This document shows, piece after piece, positions 48,061-55,980 of a stretch of DNA of 64,000 bases. The stretch is from a virus, in the IMG/VR virus record IMGVR_UViG_3300005471_000012, positions 27,149 through 91,148 of that record; one strand, written 5' to 3'. Position numbers and translations under genes: made by a program. The notes beneath the pieces were generated by a model. That model made no database searches. It saw only the letters and a list, made by a program, of their open reading frames with translations, and was not told the DNA's origin. Numbering within the stretch: position 1 is the stretch's first letter; the number at the start of each line of letters is the position of its first letter.

Positions 48061-49209
48061 ATGCCCCTGCCGGTCCTGCCCGCCCCGGTCACCTGGTCAG
48101 CGGGCGTCATCCCCGCGCCGCAGCTGCGCGCCGACGTGTCCGACTGCGTGGCGCTGCTCAGGTCACGGCCCATGTTCGTCGGCCAGCAGACCACCGGCCA
48201 GTCCATTGCCACGTCGGCGGAGACCGCGGTCACCCTGGACGCCGAGCTTTTCGACAACTGGAACGGCCACCAGGTCAGCACCGCCTCCTCCAAGTATTTC
48301 GGCATGTTCGCAGGCTGGTACCTCGCCGAAGGGTCCGTGCCGCTGAGTTTCACCGGCGGCACCAACACGATGAGCGCCCTGATAGGCGGCGTGCAGAATG
48401 CCGGCACGGCAACGAACTTCGGCGGTCAGCGGCTCGCCAACGACTCCGGCCGGCAGACCGTGGCCACCGCCGCGAAACTGATGAAAATGCAGCAGGTCGG
48501 CACCTTCAACGGCGCCGGCAACGACTACGTGCAGCTGATCGCATACCAGGGGACCGGGTCTAGCCAGACCCTGTCCAGCGACGCCACCAAATTCCCGTAC
48601 CTGCACGTCCGGTGGGTGTCGGCCCTGTCGGGCACGCAACCCCTCGCAGTGCCCGCCAACCCCGCCTGGCCGCCGCCGCCGTCCTATATCACCAGCAGTT
48701 TCCTGAACGCGAACATCCGGGACACGATCAGGTTCCTGGTCTACCCGCCGGTTTTCGAATGCGCGCAGAACTCGGCGCAGAGCCTTGCCTCGGCCACCAG
48801 CGTCCCCGCGACCGGCACGACGATCACCATGGGCTCCGGGGTCGTCGTCGACAACTACGGCGCCTACAGCACCAGCACCAGCACCTGGACCGCGCCGGTG
48901 GCCGGCGTCTACTACTGCTACGGCGTCGTCGGGCTCACCGTCGGCGCCAACACCGTGTCGATGGGCGCCGGCCTGACGGTCAGCAGCGCGAACTACAACA
49001 ACGGGACGGCGTTCACGATCTGGGGCGGCACGATGAACACCCTCGCGTCCGCGGTCCAGGCCAATAACGTGCGCCGGCGGCTGCGGCTCAACGCCGGGGA
49101 CACTATCAAACTCGCCGGTTTCCAGCGTGACAGCACGTCGGCGGCCGCGACAGTCAACAACTCCGGTGACTGGCAGCCGAGGCTGATCATCGTCTGGGAA
49201 GCCGCCTGA
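48061..49209 (+). CDS. Minor tail protein with C1q-like domain
   Basis: 382 residues. The C-terminal part (VVVDNYGAYSTSTSTWTAPV, AGVYYCYGVVGLTVGANTVS, RRRLRLNAGDTIKLAGFQRD) is the C1q/TNF-like jelly roll common in phage fibres: aromatic strand, AGxY, then Ala/Gly-Asp turn. N-half is also beta and may be a second copy. Head fibre or receptor-binding role expected. Confidence 0.75.
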   Translation: MPLPVLPAPVTWSAGVIPAPQLRADVSDCVALLRSRPMFVGQQTTGQSIATSAETAVTLDAELFDNWNGHQVSTASSKYFGMFAGWYLAEGSVPLSFTGGTNTMSALIGGVQNAGTATNFGGQRLANDSGRQTVATAAKLMKMQQVGTFNGAGNDYVQLIAYQGTGSSQTLSSDATKFPYLHVRWVSALSGTQPLAVPANPAWPPPPSYITSSFLNANIRDTIRFLVYPPVFECAQNSAQSLASATSVPATGTTITMGSGVVVDNYGAYSTSTSTWTAPVAGVYYCYGVVGLTVGANTVSMGAGLTVSSANYNNGTAFTIWGGTMNTLASAVQANNVRRRLRLNAGDTIKLAGFQRDSTSAAATVNNSGDWQPRLIIVWEAA

Positions 49210-49210
49210 C

Positions 49211-50353
49211 ATGCCGTTCGGCACCCCTTACCTGCTCGGCTCCGGCACCCCGGCCGCCACTGCGGCCATCATCGTCACAGTCACCACGGCGTCGCTGGCC
49301 GGGGACATCATCAGCGTCCACATCGGCCAGTCATCCGGGTCCGGGGAAACCGTAGCCTCGGTCACCGACAGCGCCGGGAACAGTTACGGCCCGATCACCA
49401 GCCAGTCCACGCCGCAGCCGGCGGCGTTCTGGCAGGCATCCACCGGGACCGCGCTGCCCGCCGGCGGCACGGTCACGGTCACGTTCACCGGGGCGGCGTC
49501 CACGAAGCTGATTGCCGTCACCGGCGTGCCCGGCGGGGCGCTGCTCGACCAGGTCAACCCGGCTGGCGGCACTTCGGCCACGCCGTCCGTGTCCACCCCG
49601 GCGGCGATGGCAGCCGTTCCCGAAATCGCGCTGGCAACGTTCTGCAGCGCGAACGGGGGCGGTTCGCCGGCGCTGGCCGCCGGCTGGACGTCGCTGGCCC
49701 TGGTGCACACCGGGACCACGCCGTACCTGCAAGTGGCGTGGAAGAAGACTGTCAGCCAGGCCGTGATCACCGCATCGGAGACGATCACCAGCGCGGCCTG
49801 GGGCGCGCTGATCACCACTATTGTCCCGGCGACCCTGCCGCCGCCGCAGATCCCCGTCTTCCCGGCCGGGTTCGGGCCGCTGCCCGCCGACTTCAACAAC
49901 TGGGTCCAGGCGACCCTCGGGTTCTGCACCGCGGGACTGCTCCTGCGCGCCGAACAGCAAGCAGGCGGCGGGCAGGCCATCACCGCCAGCACCTTTACGT
50001 CGATCACGTATGACACGGTCCTCGAAGACCCCTACCAGGGCTGGGACCCGGTCAACCACAAGTACGTGGTGCCGTACACCGGCTGGTACGAGATCACCAT
50101 GGGCTACAGCATCGTCTCAGCTAGCGCGACCATCGAGGCCGTGCCGATCATAAGCGGCACCACCCGGTATGAGTTGTCCGAACTGACCTGCGTGTCGAAC
50201 ACTCTGGGCGGGGCCGGCGCGTCCCTGGTCGTGCCGCTGATCGGCGGCATTGATTCCGTCCGGGGGCAGGCGTGGTCCTCGGCGAACGTGACAACAGACA
50301 CCACCGCCGCCGGCCGGTTCCCGTGGCTGGAAGTCACTTACATCTCCCAGTAG
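49211..50353 (+). CDS. Minor tail protein with C-terminal C1q-like domain
   Basis: 380 residues; start two bases after the previous stop. N-half VTDSAGNSYGPITSQSTPQP with TKLIAVTGVPGGALLDQ resembles the N-terminal domain of the 44749 protein. C-half DPVNHKYVVPYTGWYEITMG, RYELSELTCVSNTLGGAG, GIDSVRGQAWSSANVTT is jelly-roll-like. A paralogous fibre set with its neighbours. Confidence 0.75.
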   Translation: MPFGTPYLLGSGTPAATAAIIVTVTTASLAGDIISVHIGQSSGSGETVASVTDSAGNSYGPITSQSTPQPAAFWQASTGTALPAGGTVTVTFTGAASTKLIAVTGVPGGALLDQVNPAGGTSATPSVSTPAAMAAVPEIALATFCSANGGGSPALAAGWTSLALVHTGTTPYLQVAWKKTVSQAVITASETITSAAWGALITTIVPATLPPPQIPVFPAGFGPLPADFNNWVQATLGFCTAGLLLRAEQQAGGGQAITASTFTSITYDTVLEDPYQGWDPVNHKYVVPYTGWYEITMGYSIVSASATIEAVPIISGTTRYELSELTCVSNTLGGAGASLVVPLIGGIDSVRGQAWSSANVTTDTTAAGRFPWLEVTYISQ

Positions 50354-50381
50354 CCGCAGCCCGGCAGGAGGCGAACTCCGG

Positions 50382-50861
50382 TTGAAATGGCTGACGCGTG
50401 CCTCCTACCCGATGGTGGCAGGGAAACTCAACCTGTCCGTCATGTCGGCCGCGTTCACCATCTTCGGCCTGTCCCTCATCTTCCAGGCGCACCGCTGGGG
50501 TTCCACCCCGGCATACCATGTCCTGCTGCTCATCTTCCGGGCGCAGGCATGGGGTGCGCTGTTCCTGCTGTCCGGGCTCGCCATGGGCCTGGCCGTATGG
50601 CAGTTCGAGCGGCGCCCGGTGGTCGTCGCATCGCTGACGCTGGCGTTCTGCCTGACCACCGGCTGGATGCTGGCCTTCATCGTCCGCTACCTGACCAGCC
50701 CTAACACCACCCCGGAAACCTGGGTCTCGTGGGCAGTGTTCGAATTCCTCCTGCTAAAAGTGTCGATAAGCATTGACCGGATCCCGGACGCTGTTCCCCC
50801 GGCAGAGGAGGCTTACGCGCGGCCGGCAGGCCAGCCCGCGCAACCCCCGGACGGGCAGTGA
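50382..50861 (+). CDS. Four-helix membrane protein
   Basis: 159 residues from TTG after AGGAGGCGAAC. Hydrophobic segments LSVMSAAFTIFGLSLIFQ, ALFLLSGLAMGLAVW, VVVASLTLAFCLTTGWMLAF and WAVFEFLLLKVSISI, then a Pro-rich tail. Placed at the head of a run of small membrane proteins before the lysin; may be part of the lysis or superinfection module. Confidence 0.75.
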   Translation: MKWLTRASYPMVAGKLNLSVMSAAFTIFGLSLIFQAHRWGSTPAYHVLLLIFRAQAWGALFLLSGLAMGLAVWQFERRPVVVASLTLAFCLTTGWMLAFIVRYLTSPNTTPETWVSWAVFEFLLLKVSISIDRIPDAVPPAEEAYARPAGQPAQPPDGQ

Positions 50862-51196
50862 CCGTCATGGCGGCCGGCGGCGGCCCGGACGCCGTCACCC
50901 TGGTCACGGGCATCGTCCTGGCGCTCGCCGCGATCGTCTCGTCGCTGACACCGCTGGTCCTGGCCCGCCGCCGCGCCCGCAAGGAGGCCATCGCCGCGTC
51001 CGCAGCGGCCGCGGTGAACAGCAGCGACCTCACCCTGGCCAGCTGGACGGCGCTGAACGCGGCCCTGCAGAAGGAAATCTCGCGGCTGCAGAGCGTCATC
51101 GACCGGATGCAGTCGCGTATCGACCTGCTCGAATCGGAGATCAAGGAACTGCAGAAACTGGCCATGGGGGCCCGTAAGGATTCCCGCGGTGCCTGA
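50858..51196 (+). CDS. Membrane-anchored coiled-coil protein
   Basis: 112 residues from GTG overlapping the previous stop. One hydrophobic helix (LVTGIVLALAAIVSSLTPLV), a basic patch (RRRARKEA), then a coiled coil (KEISRLQSVIDRMQSRIDLL). This layout is frequent among small holin-associated or spanin-like phage proteins. Confidence 0.75.
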   Translation: MTVMAAGGGPDAVTLVTGIVLALAAIVSSLTPLVLARRRARKEAIAASAAAAVNSSDLTLASWTALNAALQKEISRLQSVIDRMQSRIDLLESEIKELQKLAMGARKDSRGA

Positions 51197-51515
51197 TCTT
51201 GCGTTCGTTTTCCTGCTCGTGTCCTGCCTGTCCCTGGTTTTCCAGTTGCTGGCGTTCATCCGCCTGGCCGCCCGGCGGGCGCGGACGCCGGCAGAGGAAC
51301 TTGTCGGCGGCGGGTACCTGCGCACCGTTGCCTGCCGTGTCCTCGCGGCAACGATTTACGTGGTCGTGGCCGCGATCCAGTTCGCCGGAGCCGGGACGCT
51401 GTCCGCCGAGGCCCTGATCGTCTTCACGTCGGTGCAGGTCATCTGGCAGGTGAATTCAGTGCTTGACATACGGATCCGCCGCAGCCTGAGCCAGGGGCCG
51501 CCAGATGGCCGCTGA
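51189..51515 (+). CDS. Small three-helix membrane protein (holin candidate)
   Basis: 108 residues. Hydrophobic segments FVFLLVSCLSLVFQLLAFI, VLAATIYVVVAAIQFAGAG and ALIVFTSVQVIWQV with a basic C-terminus. Size, membrane topology and position favour a holin, though four other candidates are present. Confidence 0.72.
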   Translation: MPDLAFVFLLVSCLSLVFQLLAFIRLAARRARTPAEELVGGGYLRTVACRVLAATIYVVVAAIQFAGAGTLSAEALIVFTSVQVIWQVNSVLDIRIRRSLSQGPPDGR

Positions 51516-51657
51516 CGAAACCCGGCAGCTGGCCAGCATTGCCGCAGTCGCCGAGGACCTGGACAAACTGCTGGACAGGCTGTTCGAGAACGTCGCCGAG
51601 CTGAAAACCATTCTCGCTCGCGCTGGGTCCGGGAAGGAACAGGAGGGCGGTAAGTGA
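51505..51657 (+). CDS. 50-residue helical protein
   Basis: ATG 51505 lies inside the end of the previous gene; stop overlaps the next start (GTGA). LASIAAVAEDLDKLLDRLFE with NVAELKTILAR is one amphipathic helix with heptads. Overlap on both sides supports it. Confidence 0.62.
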   Translation: MAADETRQLASIAAVAEDLDKLLDRLFENVAELKTILARAGSGKEQEGGK

Positions 51658-52163
51658 GCGAGAGCGAGCCACGCCCCTGGCCGCAACTCGGCGAGACAGG
51701 CGAGTCGCTGGCACCCGCCGGGGATGCCGTCTCTGCCGCCGAGGGCCTCACCGGCGCGCTGGGGCAGATGCGGGACGAGTTCCAGAGCATGCGCGGTGAG
51801 CTGACGGCCACCCGCCAGGCCAGCGAGGAACGCGACGCGAACCTGCGCAAGGGTGCTCGCCGCACCCGGAAAATGATCATCGGGCTGGTGCTGTCGCTGA
51901 TCCTCGACGTGACGCTGACCGTCGTGGTCAGCGTGATCGTCGCCCAGCAGCACAGCGCCCAGGTCGCGGCATGCCGGATAGGCAACCAGGCCCGGACGCA
52001 GCAGATCCAGCTGTGGACCCACCTGGTCGCCATTTCGAAGGCGCCCCCGGGCGAGACCGCGGCGCAGCGCCGGGCCCGGGAGGAAACCATCACCGGGTTC
52101 CTTGACTACGTGAAGCGCTCGTTCGCGCCGCGTAACTGCAGCCGTATCTACCGGCTGCCGTAG
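51654..52163 (+). CDS. Single-pass membrane protein with coiled coil
   Basis: 169 residues. Helical N-half (QMRDEFQSMRGELTATRQAS), basic patch RKGARRTRK, one membrane helix (IGLVLSLILDVTLTVVVSVI), then an external Cys-containing domain with two Cys (AACRIGNQAR, PRNCSRIY) that could form a disulfide. A type seen among phage exported or lysis accessory proteins. Confidence 0.75.
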   Translation: MSESEPRPWPQLGETGESLAPAGDAVSAAEGLTGALGQMRDEFQSMRGELTATRQASEERDANLRKGARRTRKMIIGLVLSLILDVTLTVVVSVIVAQQHSAQVAACRIGNQARTQQIQLWTHLVAISKAPPGETAAQRRAREETITGFLDYVKRSFAPRNCSRIYRLP

Positions 52164-52186
52164 GCGGCTCACCGGCCCGCCCGCCC

Positions 52187-52211
52187 GGCCCCGCCACCCG
52201 GCGGGGCCTTT
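52187..52211 (+). terminator. Intrinsic terminator
   Basis: GGCCCCGCC (52187-52195) and GGCGGGGCC (52200-52208), loop ACCC, then TTT. Ends the 50382-52163 group. Confidence 0.65.
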
Positions 52212-52239
52212 CGCTTGCCAGATTCGGGAGGTCGTCTCC

Positions 52240-52407
52240 TTGTTCGCAGTTCTCGCAGTGGTCGCATTCGCGATCGCATTTATTTTGCGCGTCGTCGCGC
52301 ACAACGACGCCCGCATCGTCACCGACGCCCTGATCCTCGGCTTCCTGCTCATCGCCGCGCACCTGGCCTGGGGCGTCTCGGTGCCGTGGCGACGGCCGCC
52401 GGCCTGA
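52240..52407 (+). CDS. 55-residue two-helix membrane protein (holin candidate)
   Basis: TTG 52240 nine bases after GGGAGG. MFAVLAVVAFAIAFILRVVA and LILGFLLIAAHLAWGVSV are two membrane helices with a short charged loop, and the C-terminus is basic (RRPP). Class II holin-like topology. Confidence 0.65.
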   Translation: MFAVLAVVAFAIAFILRVVAHNDARIVTDALILGFLLIAAHLAWGVSVPWRRPPA

Positions 52408-52441
52408 CATCCCTGTCCGCACCCCCCCGGAAGGGGCAGCT

Positions 52442-52990
52442 TTGGCAACCCCGGAAATTACCAGGCCCGAGGCGCTGCGGCTGGCCGTCCAGCTGCACGC
52501 ATCGCAGGACCACGGTTTCCCGTTCGACCGCCGCTCGATCACCGAGCGGGTCATCGAGACCGCCGGCCAGTTCTCTGCCTGGCTGCTCGCCGCCCCGGCC
52601 CGGCTCGTGCTCCGGGCCGCTCCTTTCACCTTCGAGCAGGGGCCGCCCGGTCCCGGCACGCCCACCAGGCATCACCAAACAGGAGGAACAGTGTCCGTAA
52701 CGATGACCGACAGCCAGCAGGTCACTTACACCGTCGAGCCGGAAGACAGCAAGGGCTTCGCTGTCTCCGACACCATCACATGGTCATCCGACGACGCCGG
52801 CGCCGTGCTGACCGTCACGGTGTCCGACGACGGCCTGTCGGCGACGTTCGCGGCCGTGGCACCGGGCACGGCCACCATCTCGGCGACCGACGGCACCCTG
52901 TCCGCGTCGGACCTGATCACGGTCACGGCCGGCGGCGTCGCGTCGCTGGTGCTCACGCCAGGCACCCCGGCAGACGAGCCCGCTGCCTGA
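52442..52990 (+). CDS. Ig-like domain protein with N-terminal helical part
   Basis: 182 residues from TTG 52442 (GGAAGG upstream). Residues 1-60 are helical (PEALRLAVQLHASQD, ERVIETAGQFSAWLLAAP). Residues 84-182 form a BIG2/Ig-like domain (TITWSSDDAGAVLTVTVSDD, GTATISATDGTLSASDLITV). A strong internal start at 52691 could make the Ig domain separately. May be a capsid or tail surface adhesin. Confidence 0.7.
   Translation: MATPEITRPEALRLAVQLHASQDHGFPFDRRSITERVIETAGQFSAWLLAAPARLVLRAAPFTFEQGPPGPGTPTRHHQTGGTVSVTMTDSQQVTYTVEPEDSKGFAVSDTITWSSDDAGAVLTVTVSDDGLSATFAAVAPGTATISATDGTLSASDLITVTAGGVASLVLTPGTPADEPAA
52691..52990 (+). CDS. Internal in-frame start: Ig-like domain alone
   Basis: AGGAGGAACA sits directly before GTG 52691, the best ribosome binding site in the vicinity and better than that of the full-length start. 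The product would be 99 residues (VSVTMTDSQQVTYTVEPEDS). Either a second product or two genes joined in frame. Confidence 0.55.
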   Translation: MSVTMTDSQQVTYTVEPEDSKGFAVSDTITWSSDDAGAVLTVTVSDDGLSATFAAVAPGTATISATDGTLSASDLITVTAGGVASLVLTPGTPADEPAA

Positions 52991-53006
52991 CCCAGGCGTG
53001 AAACGT

Positions 53007-53052
53007 GGTGTCCCGGCCCGCGGCAGCCTCCCTTGTCGCGGGCCGGGACACC
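53007..53052 (+). terminator. 16-bp perfect hairpin
   Basis: GGTGTCCCGGCCCGCG (53007-53022) and CGCGGGCCGGGACACC (53037-53052), loop of 14 bases, beginning 17 bases after the Ig-protein stop. No T tract; attenuator or stabiliser rather than a sharp terminator. Confidence 0.6.
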
Positions 53053-53070
53053 CGCCCGGGGGAGGGCTAC

Positions 53071-53301
53071 TTGACCGTAATGGGCGGCCCGTACATCAGC
53101 GCCGGAGCCCGGCACGCGTTCATCCGCGACACCTGCCTGGCCGAATGCCTGGACACCGGCTGCGGCTGGCATGCCAGGGGCACCCCGGGCGCGCTCGCCG
53201 GGCAGGCCGGGAGGCACGCCGACCAGGCCGGGCATCTGGTGCAGATCACCCGCACCCATGTCACCGAAGTCCGGCCGCGCCGCTGGGCGGGTGAATGGTG
53301 A
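53071..53301 (+). CDS. Small Cys/His protein
   Basis: 76 residues from TTG 53071 (GGGGGAGGG upstream). CLAECLDTGCGWHARG...RHADQAGHLVQITR has Cys and His in zinc-finger spacing. Stop overlaps the next start. Confidence 0.65.
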   Translation: MTVMGGPYISAGARHAFIRDTCLAECLDTGCGWHARGTPGALAGQAGRHADQAGHLVQITRTHVTEVRPRRWAGEW

Positions 53302-53948
53302 TGCCTTCTGTCGGAGTGGACTTCGACGGCGTGATTCACTGCTACGGCAAAGGCTGGCAGGACGGCAGCATTTACGACGTGCCCGTGGAAGGCGCGTTCG
53401 ACGCCCTGCGCGAGCTCATGGCCGCATATTCGGTGTTCATTTTCACCACCCGCACCCCGGTCGCGGCGGTAGCCGGGTGGATCACCGCCCAGTCGGGGAT
53501 CCCGTGCACCACTGAAGGCGGCGAGACCGGGTTCTGGAATACGCGCGGCACGGTCCTGGTCACCGGCCGGAAACTCGCCGCGGTCGCCTACATCGATGAC
53601 CGGGGGATCCGGTTCCGGTCCTGGCCGCAGGCACTCGGCGACCTTAGCGCTTACGAAGCCGAATACTGGACACGGCCCGCGGCCGAGGCTGAAGCCGCGC
53701 CTGGTCACATGAAACGGTTCGTCTGCTACCGGCCGCGGCCGCCGCAGGAATACACCGCGAAAGGGCTGGCCAACCCGCCCGGCGAACCGCAGTTCGAAGG
53801 GGTCGTGTTCTCCGACGGGACCTGCAGCGTGCGGTGGCTCACCGCGCAGGCCTCCCATTCGGTATGGGGATCGTGGGCCGACCTCGACCGCGTGCACGGC
53901 CACCCCGAATACGGCACCGTCATCAAATGGCTGGACGGTGAACCGTGA
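53295..53948 (+). CDS. HAD-like phosphatase with an extra C-terminal domain
   Basis: 217 residues. Motif I VGVDFDGVIHCYGKGW (DxD), motif II VFIFTTRTP, motif III/IV around VAYIDDRGIRF (DD). The last 85 residues (KRFVCYRPRPPQEYTAKGLA, VRWLTAQASHSVWGSWADLD) form a separate domain found alone in other phages. Fusion suggests that the two act together; substrate unknown. Second HAD protein of the window. Confidence 0.82.
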   Translation: MVMPSVGVDFDGVIHCYGKGWQDGSIYDVPVEGAFDALRELMAAYSVFIFTTRTPVAAVAGWITAQSGIPCTTEGGETGFWNTRGTVLVTGRKLAAVAYIDDRGIRFRSWPQALGDLSAYEAEYWTRPAAEAEAAPGHMKRFVCYRPRPPQEYTAKGLANPPGEPQFEGVVFSDGTCSVRWLTAQASHSVWGSWADLDRVHGHPEYGTVIKWLDGEP

Positions 53949-54445
53949 CCCTGTTCCGGCACAGGCCGCATCCGCGGATCGCGGAGAGACACGCCGAAGG
54001 CGCGGTGAAGATCAGCGCGCACCTGCCCCGGCACACCTCGTTTGCCCGGTTCAACACCACGGTCGGCCTGCGGATCACCGCGGCGGTCGGCACCATGATA
54101 TGCGCCTACATATTCACCGGGATCGCGCTCGTGTCGCTGCCCTCGGCGCTGTCGTCGGGGAACCTGACGGTTATCATTGCGTGGCTGTCATCGAACTTTC
54201 TGCAGCTAGTGCTACTGGCCGTCATCGGGTTCGGGCAGAACGCGCAGGCCACCGCCGCCGATGCCCGCGCCGAGGCCACCTACAAGGACGCCGAAGCAGT
54301 CCTGCACGAGTGCATGGAACTACAGCGGCACCTCGCCGCCCAGGACGAGATCATCCAGCAGATATATGACCGGGCGGCAGGCACCAGCCTGGCCAGCGAG
54401 ATCCGCGCAGCTGAAAGGCAAGCGAAACCGCATGGCAGCATCTGA
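53945..54445 (+). CDS. DUF1003-like membrane protein
   Basis: 166 residues, overlapping the upstream stop (GTGA). Two membrane helices (TAAVGTMICAYIFTGIALVS, WLSSNFLQLVLLAVIGFGQN) followed by a helical charged domain (AEAVLHECMELQRHLAAQDE). This is the pattern of DUF1003 proteins, frequent near phage lysis genes in actinophages. Confidence 0.72.
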   Translation: MTLFRHRPHPRIAERHAEGAVKISAHLPRHTSFARFNTTVGLRITAAVGTMICAYIFTGIALVSLPSALSSGNLTVIIAWLSSNFLQLVLLAVIGFGQNAQATAADARAEATYKDAEAVLHECMELQRHLAAQDEIIQQIYDRAAGTSLASEIRAAERQAKPHGSI

Positions 54446-54890
54446 CCGGGTCGGCGCCGCCGACCGTGACTACGAGGCCGGGGAAGCGGCACTGGCCGTC
54501 GCCGCGTACGCCCGGTCAGCGGACGACGCCCTGCGGCTCCTCGACATTCTCGGCCTGCAGCGCGCCGGGCACCGCTGGGACCTGGCCAGGGTCATGCTGG
54601 TGATCCTGGAACGGTTCCGGCACGGCCGCGAATTCAGCGCCAACACGCTACGCGGCTACCTGCCCCGCCGCGCACTGCATCTCATCGCCCCGGCGCTGAC
54701 CTGGATGCAGCATGATCACCTGATCTGCCCGACGGGCCGGTCCGTGGTGTCCGCGTCACCCGGGGCCCGGCACCGGCGGGTCCGCTGCTATGCCCTGACC
54801 CTCGCAGGGGAAAGGGCCAGCCGGGAACTCGCGCCGCTGCCCGGGCAGGATGCCCGGCCGCTGGATAACCTGAACAGGATGTCCGCCTGA
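54432..54890 (+). CDS. Winged-helix-like hypothetical protein
   Basis: 152 residues from ATG 54432. DYEAGEAALAVAAYARSADD; then VMLVILERFRHGREFSANTL, LTWMQHDHLICPTGRSVVSA and RCYALTLAGERASRELAPLP fit a winged helix with wing. The start lies 14 bases inside the membrane gene. Confidence 0.7.
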   Translation: MAASDRVGAADRDYEAGEAALAVAAYARSADDALRLLDILGLQRAGHRWDLARVMLVILERFRHGREFSANTLRGYLPRRALHLIAPALTWMQHDHLICPTGRSVVSASPGARHRRVRCYALTLAGERASRELAPLPGQDARPLDNLNRMSA

Positions 54891-55867
54891 TGCTCCGCGG
54901 CGTCGACGTTTCCAGTTTCCAGGGCCCGCCAGGCGCGTGGAAAGCCGAGGCGGGGCGAATCGACTTCGCCGCGGTCAAGTTCACCGAGCTCAGCGCCAGC
55001 GGCAGGTATGTCAACCCTGACGCGGACACCGACTGGGCCTACCTGAAGTCGGCGGGGCTGGGCCGGGTCGCTTACCTGTTCGGCCACCCCGGTGTCTCCT
55101 CCGCCGCGTCTGCGGCGTTCTTCGCCGGTGCCGTCGAGGCGGCGGGCCTCGAGGACGGCGACGGCGTCGCGCTGGACCTGGAAGCCGACGACGGGCACCG
55201 GCCGCCGGCAGTGGCCGCATGGGGCCTCGAAGTGCTCACCGGCCTGCATTCCCGGCTGCACCGGACCCCGTTGCTGTACACGTTCCTGTCGTTCGCGTGG
55301 GCCGGGTGCTGCCAGGGCATGGGCCGCTACCCGCTGTGGATCGCCGACCCGTCCAGCCCGGCCGGGCATCCGCGGGTGCCCGCGCCGTGGAAGACGTGGA
55401 CCGTGCACCAGTACCAGATCAGCGGCGGGATCGACCGCGACGTCGCCGCGTACCCGGACCTGGCGGCGATGCGGGCCGCGCTCGGCGCCACCGGTCATGC
55501 GGCGCCGAGGCCACCGGAACAGCCCCGGCGAGGAGAGGACGACATGGCAGACCTTTACATACCGCTGACCGCTGCCGCCGGGCGGGCCGTGTTCTGCCCG
55601 TGGCCGCACGCGGGCCAGGTGAAAGCCAAGCCGCCCTACACCCATGTGACGATGGTTCTCGCCGGTGACGGCGGCGCGCAGGTCACGGTCACGTTCAGCC
55701 GCGGCGGCGCCACCGGGCATGAGGTCCGCACGGTCATGCTCGCCTCCGGCACGGCGGTCCCGGTCAACCCGGCCAGCGGGTGGGCCGGGGTTGAGACCGT
55801 CACGCTGGCCCGCACGGACGCGGCTGCCAGCGGGGCAGTGGCGAGCGCCGTGGTAACCCGCTGGTAA
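54890..55867 (+). CDS. Endolysin: GH25 muramidase
   Basis: 325 residues; ATG overlaps the previous stop. GH25 motifs: MLRGVDVSSFQGPPGAW, FAAVKFTELSASGRYVNPDA, and the catalytic acid in GVALDLEADD; TWTVHQYQISGGIDRDVAAY near the end of the catalytic domain. It cleaves the beta-1,4 link between MurNAc and GlcNAc. Residues 219-325 form a beta domain, probably cell-wall binding, that can also start internally at 55544. Confidence 0.9.
   Translation: MLRGVDVSSFQGPPGAWKAEAGRIDFAAVKFTELSASGRYVNPDADTDWAYLKSAGLGRVAYLFGHPGVSSAASAAFFAGAVEAAGLEDGDGVALDLEADDGHRPPAVAAWGLEVLTGLHSRLHRTPLLYTFLSFAWAGCCQGMGRYPLWIADPSSPAGHPRVPAPWKTWTVHQYQISGGIDRDVAAYPDLAAMRAALGATGHAAPRPPEQPRRGEDDMADLYIPLTAAAGRAVFCPWPHAGQVKAKPPYTHVTMVLAGDGGAQVTVTFSRGGATGHEVRTVMLASGTAVPVNPASGWAGVETVTLARTDAAASGAVASAVVTRW
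55544..55867 (+). CDS. Internal in-frame start in the endolysin
   Basis: CGAGGAGAGG eight bases before ATG 55544 (MADLYIPLTAAAGRAVFCPW), in frame with the lysin. Independent synthesis of the C-terminal domain (107 residues) is expected; such internal starts are known from several endolysins where the C-domain joins the full-length enzyme. Confidence 0.6.
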   Translation: MADLYIPLTAAAGRAVFCPWPHAGQVKAKPPYTHVTMVLAGDGGAQVTVTFSRGGATGHEVRTVMLASGTAVPVNPASGWAGVETVTLARTDAAASGAVASAVVTRW

Positions 55868-55920
55868 CGGCGGGCTCCTGACGATCAGGGCACCCAGAAG
55901 GACACGGTTGCTGCATCAGC

Positions 55921-55976
55921 GGCGCCCCCGGGTACTTAGCGTTCCGGCGCTAAGTACCCGGGGGCGCCGTTCTTTT
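55921..55976 (+). terminator. Strong terminator of the late operon
   Basis: 21-bp perfect stem (55921-55941 with 55948-55968, loop TTCCGG) followed by GTTCTTTT. Begins 53 bases after the lysin stop and separates it from the converging minus gene ending at 55981. Confidence 0.9.
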
Positions 55977-55980
55977 GCGT

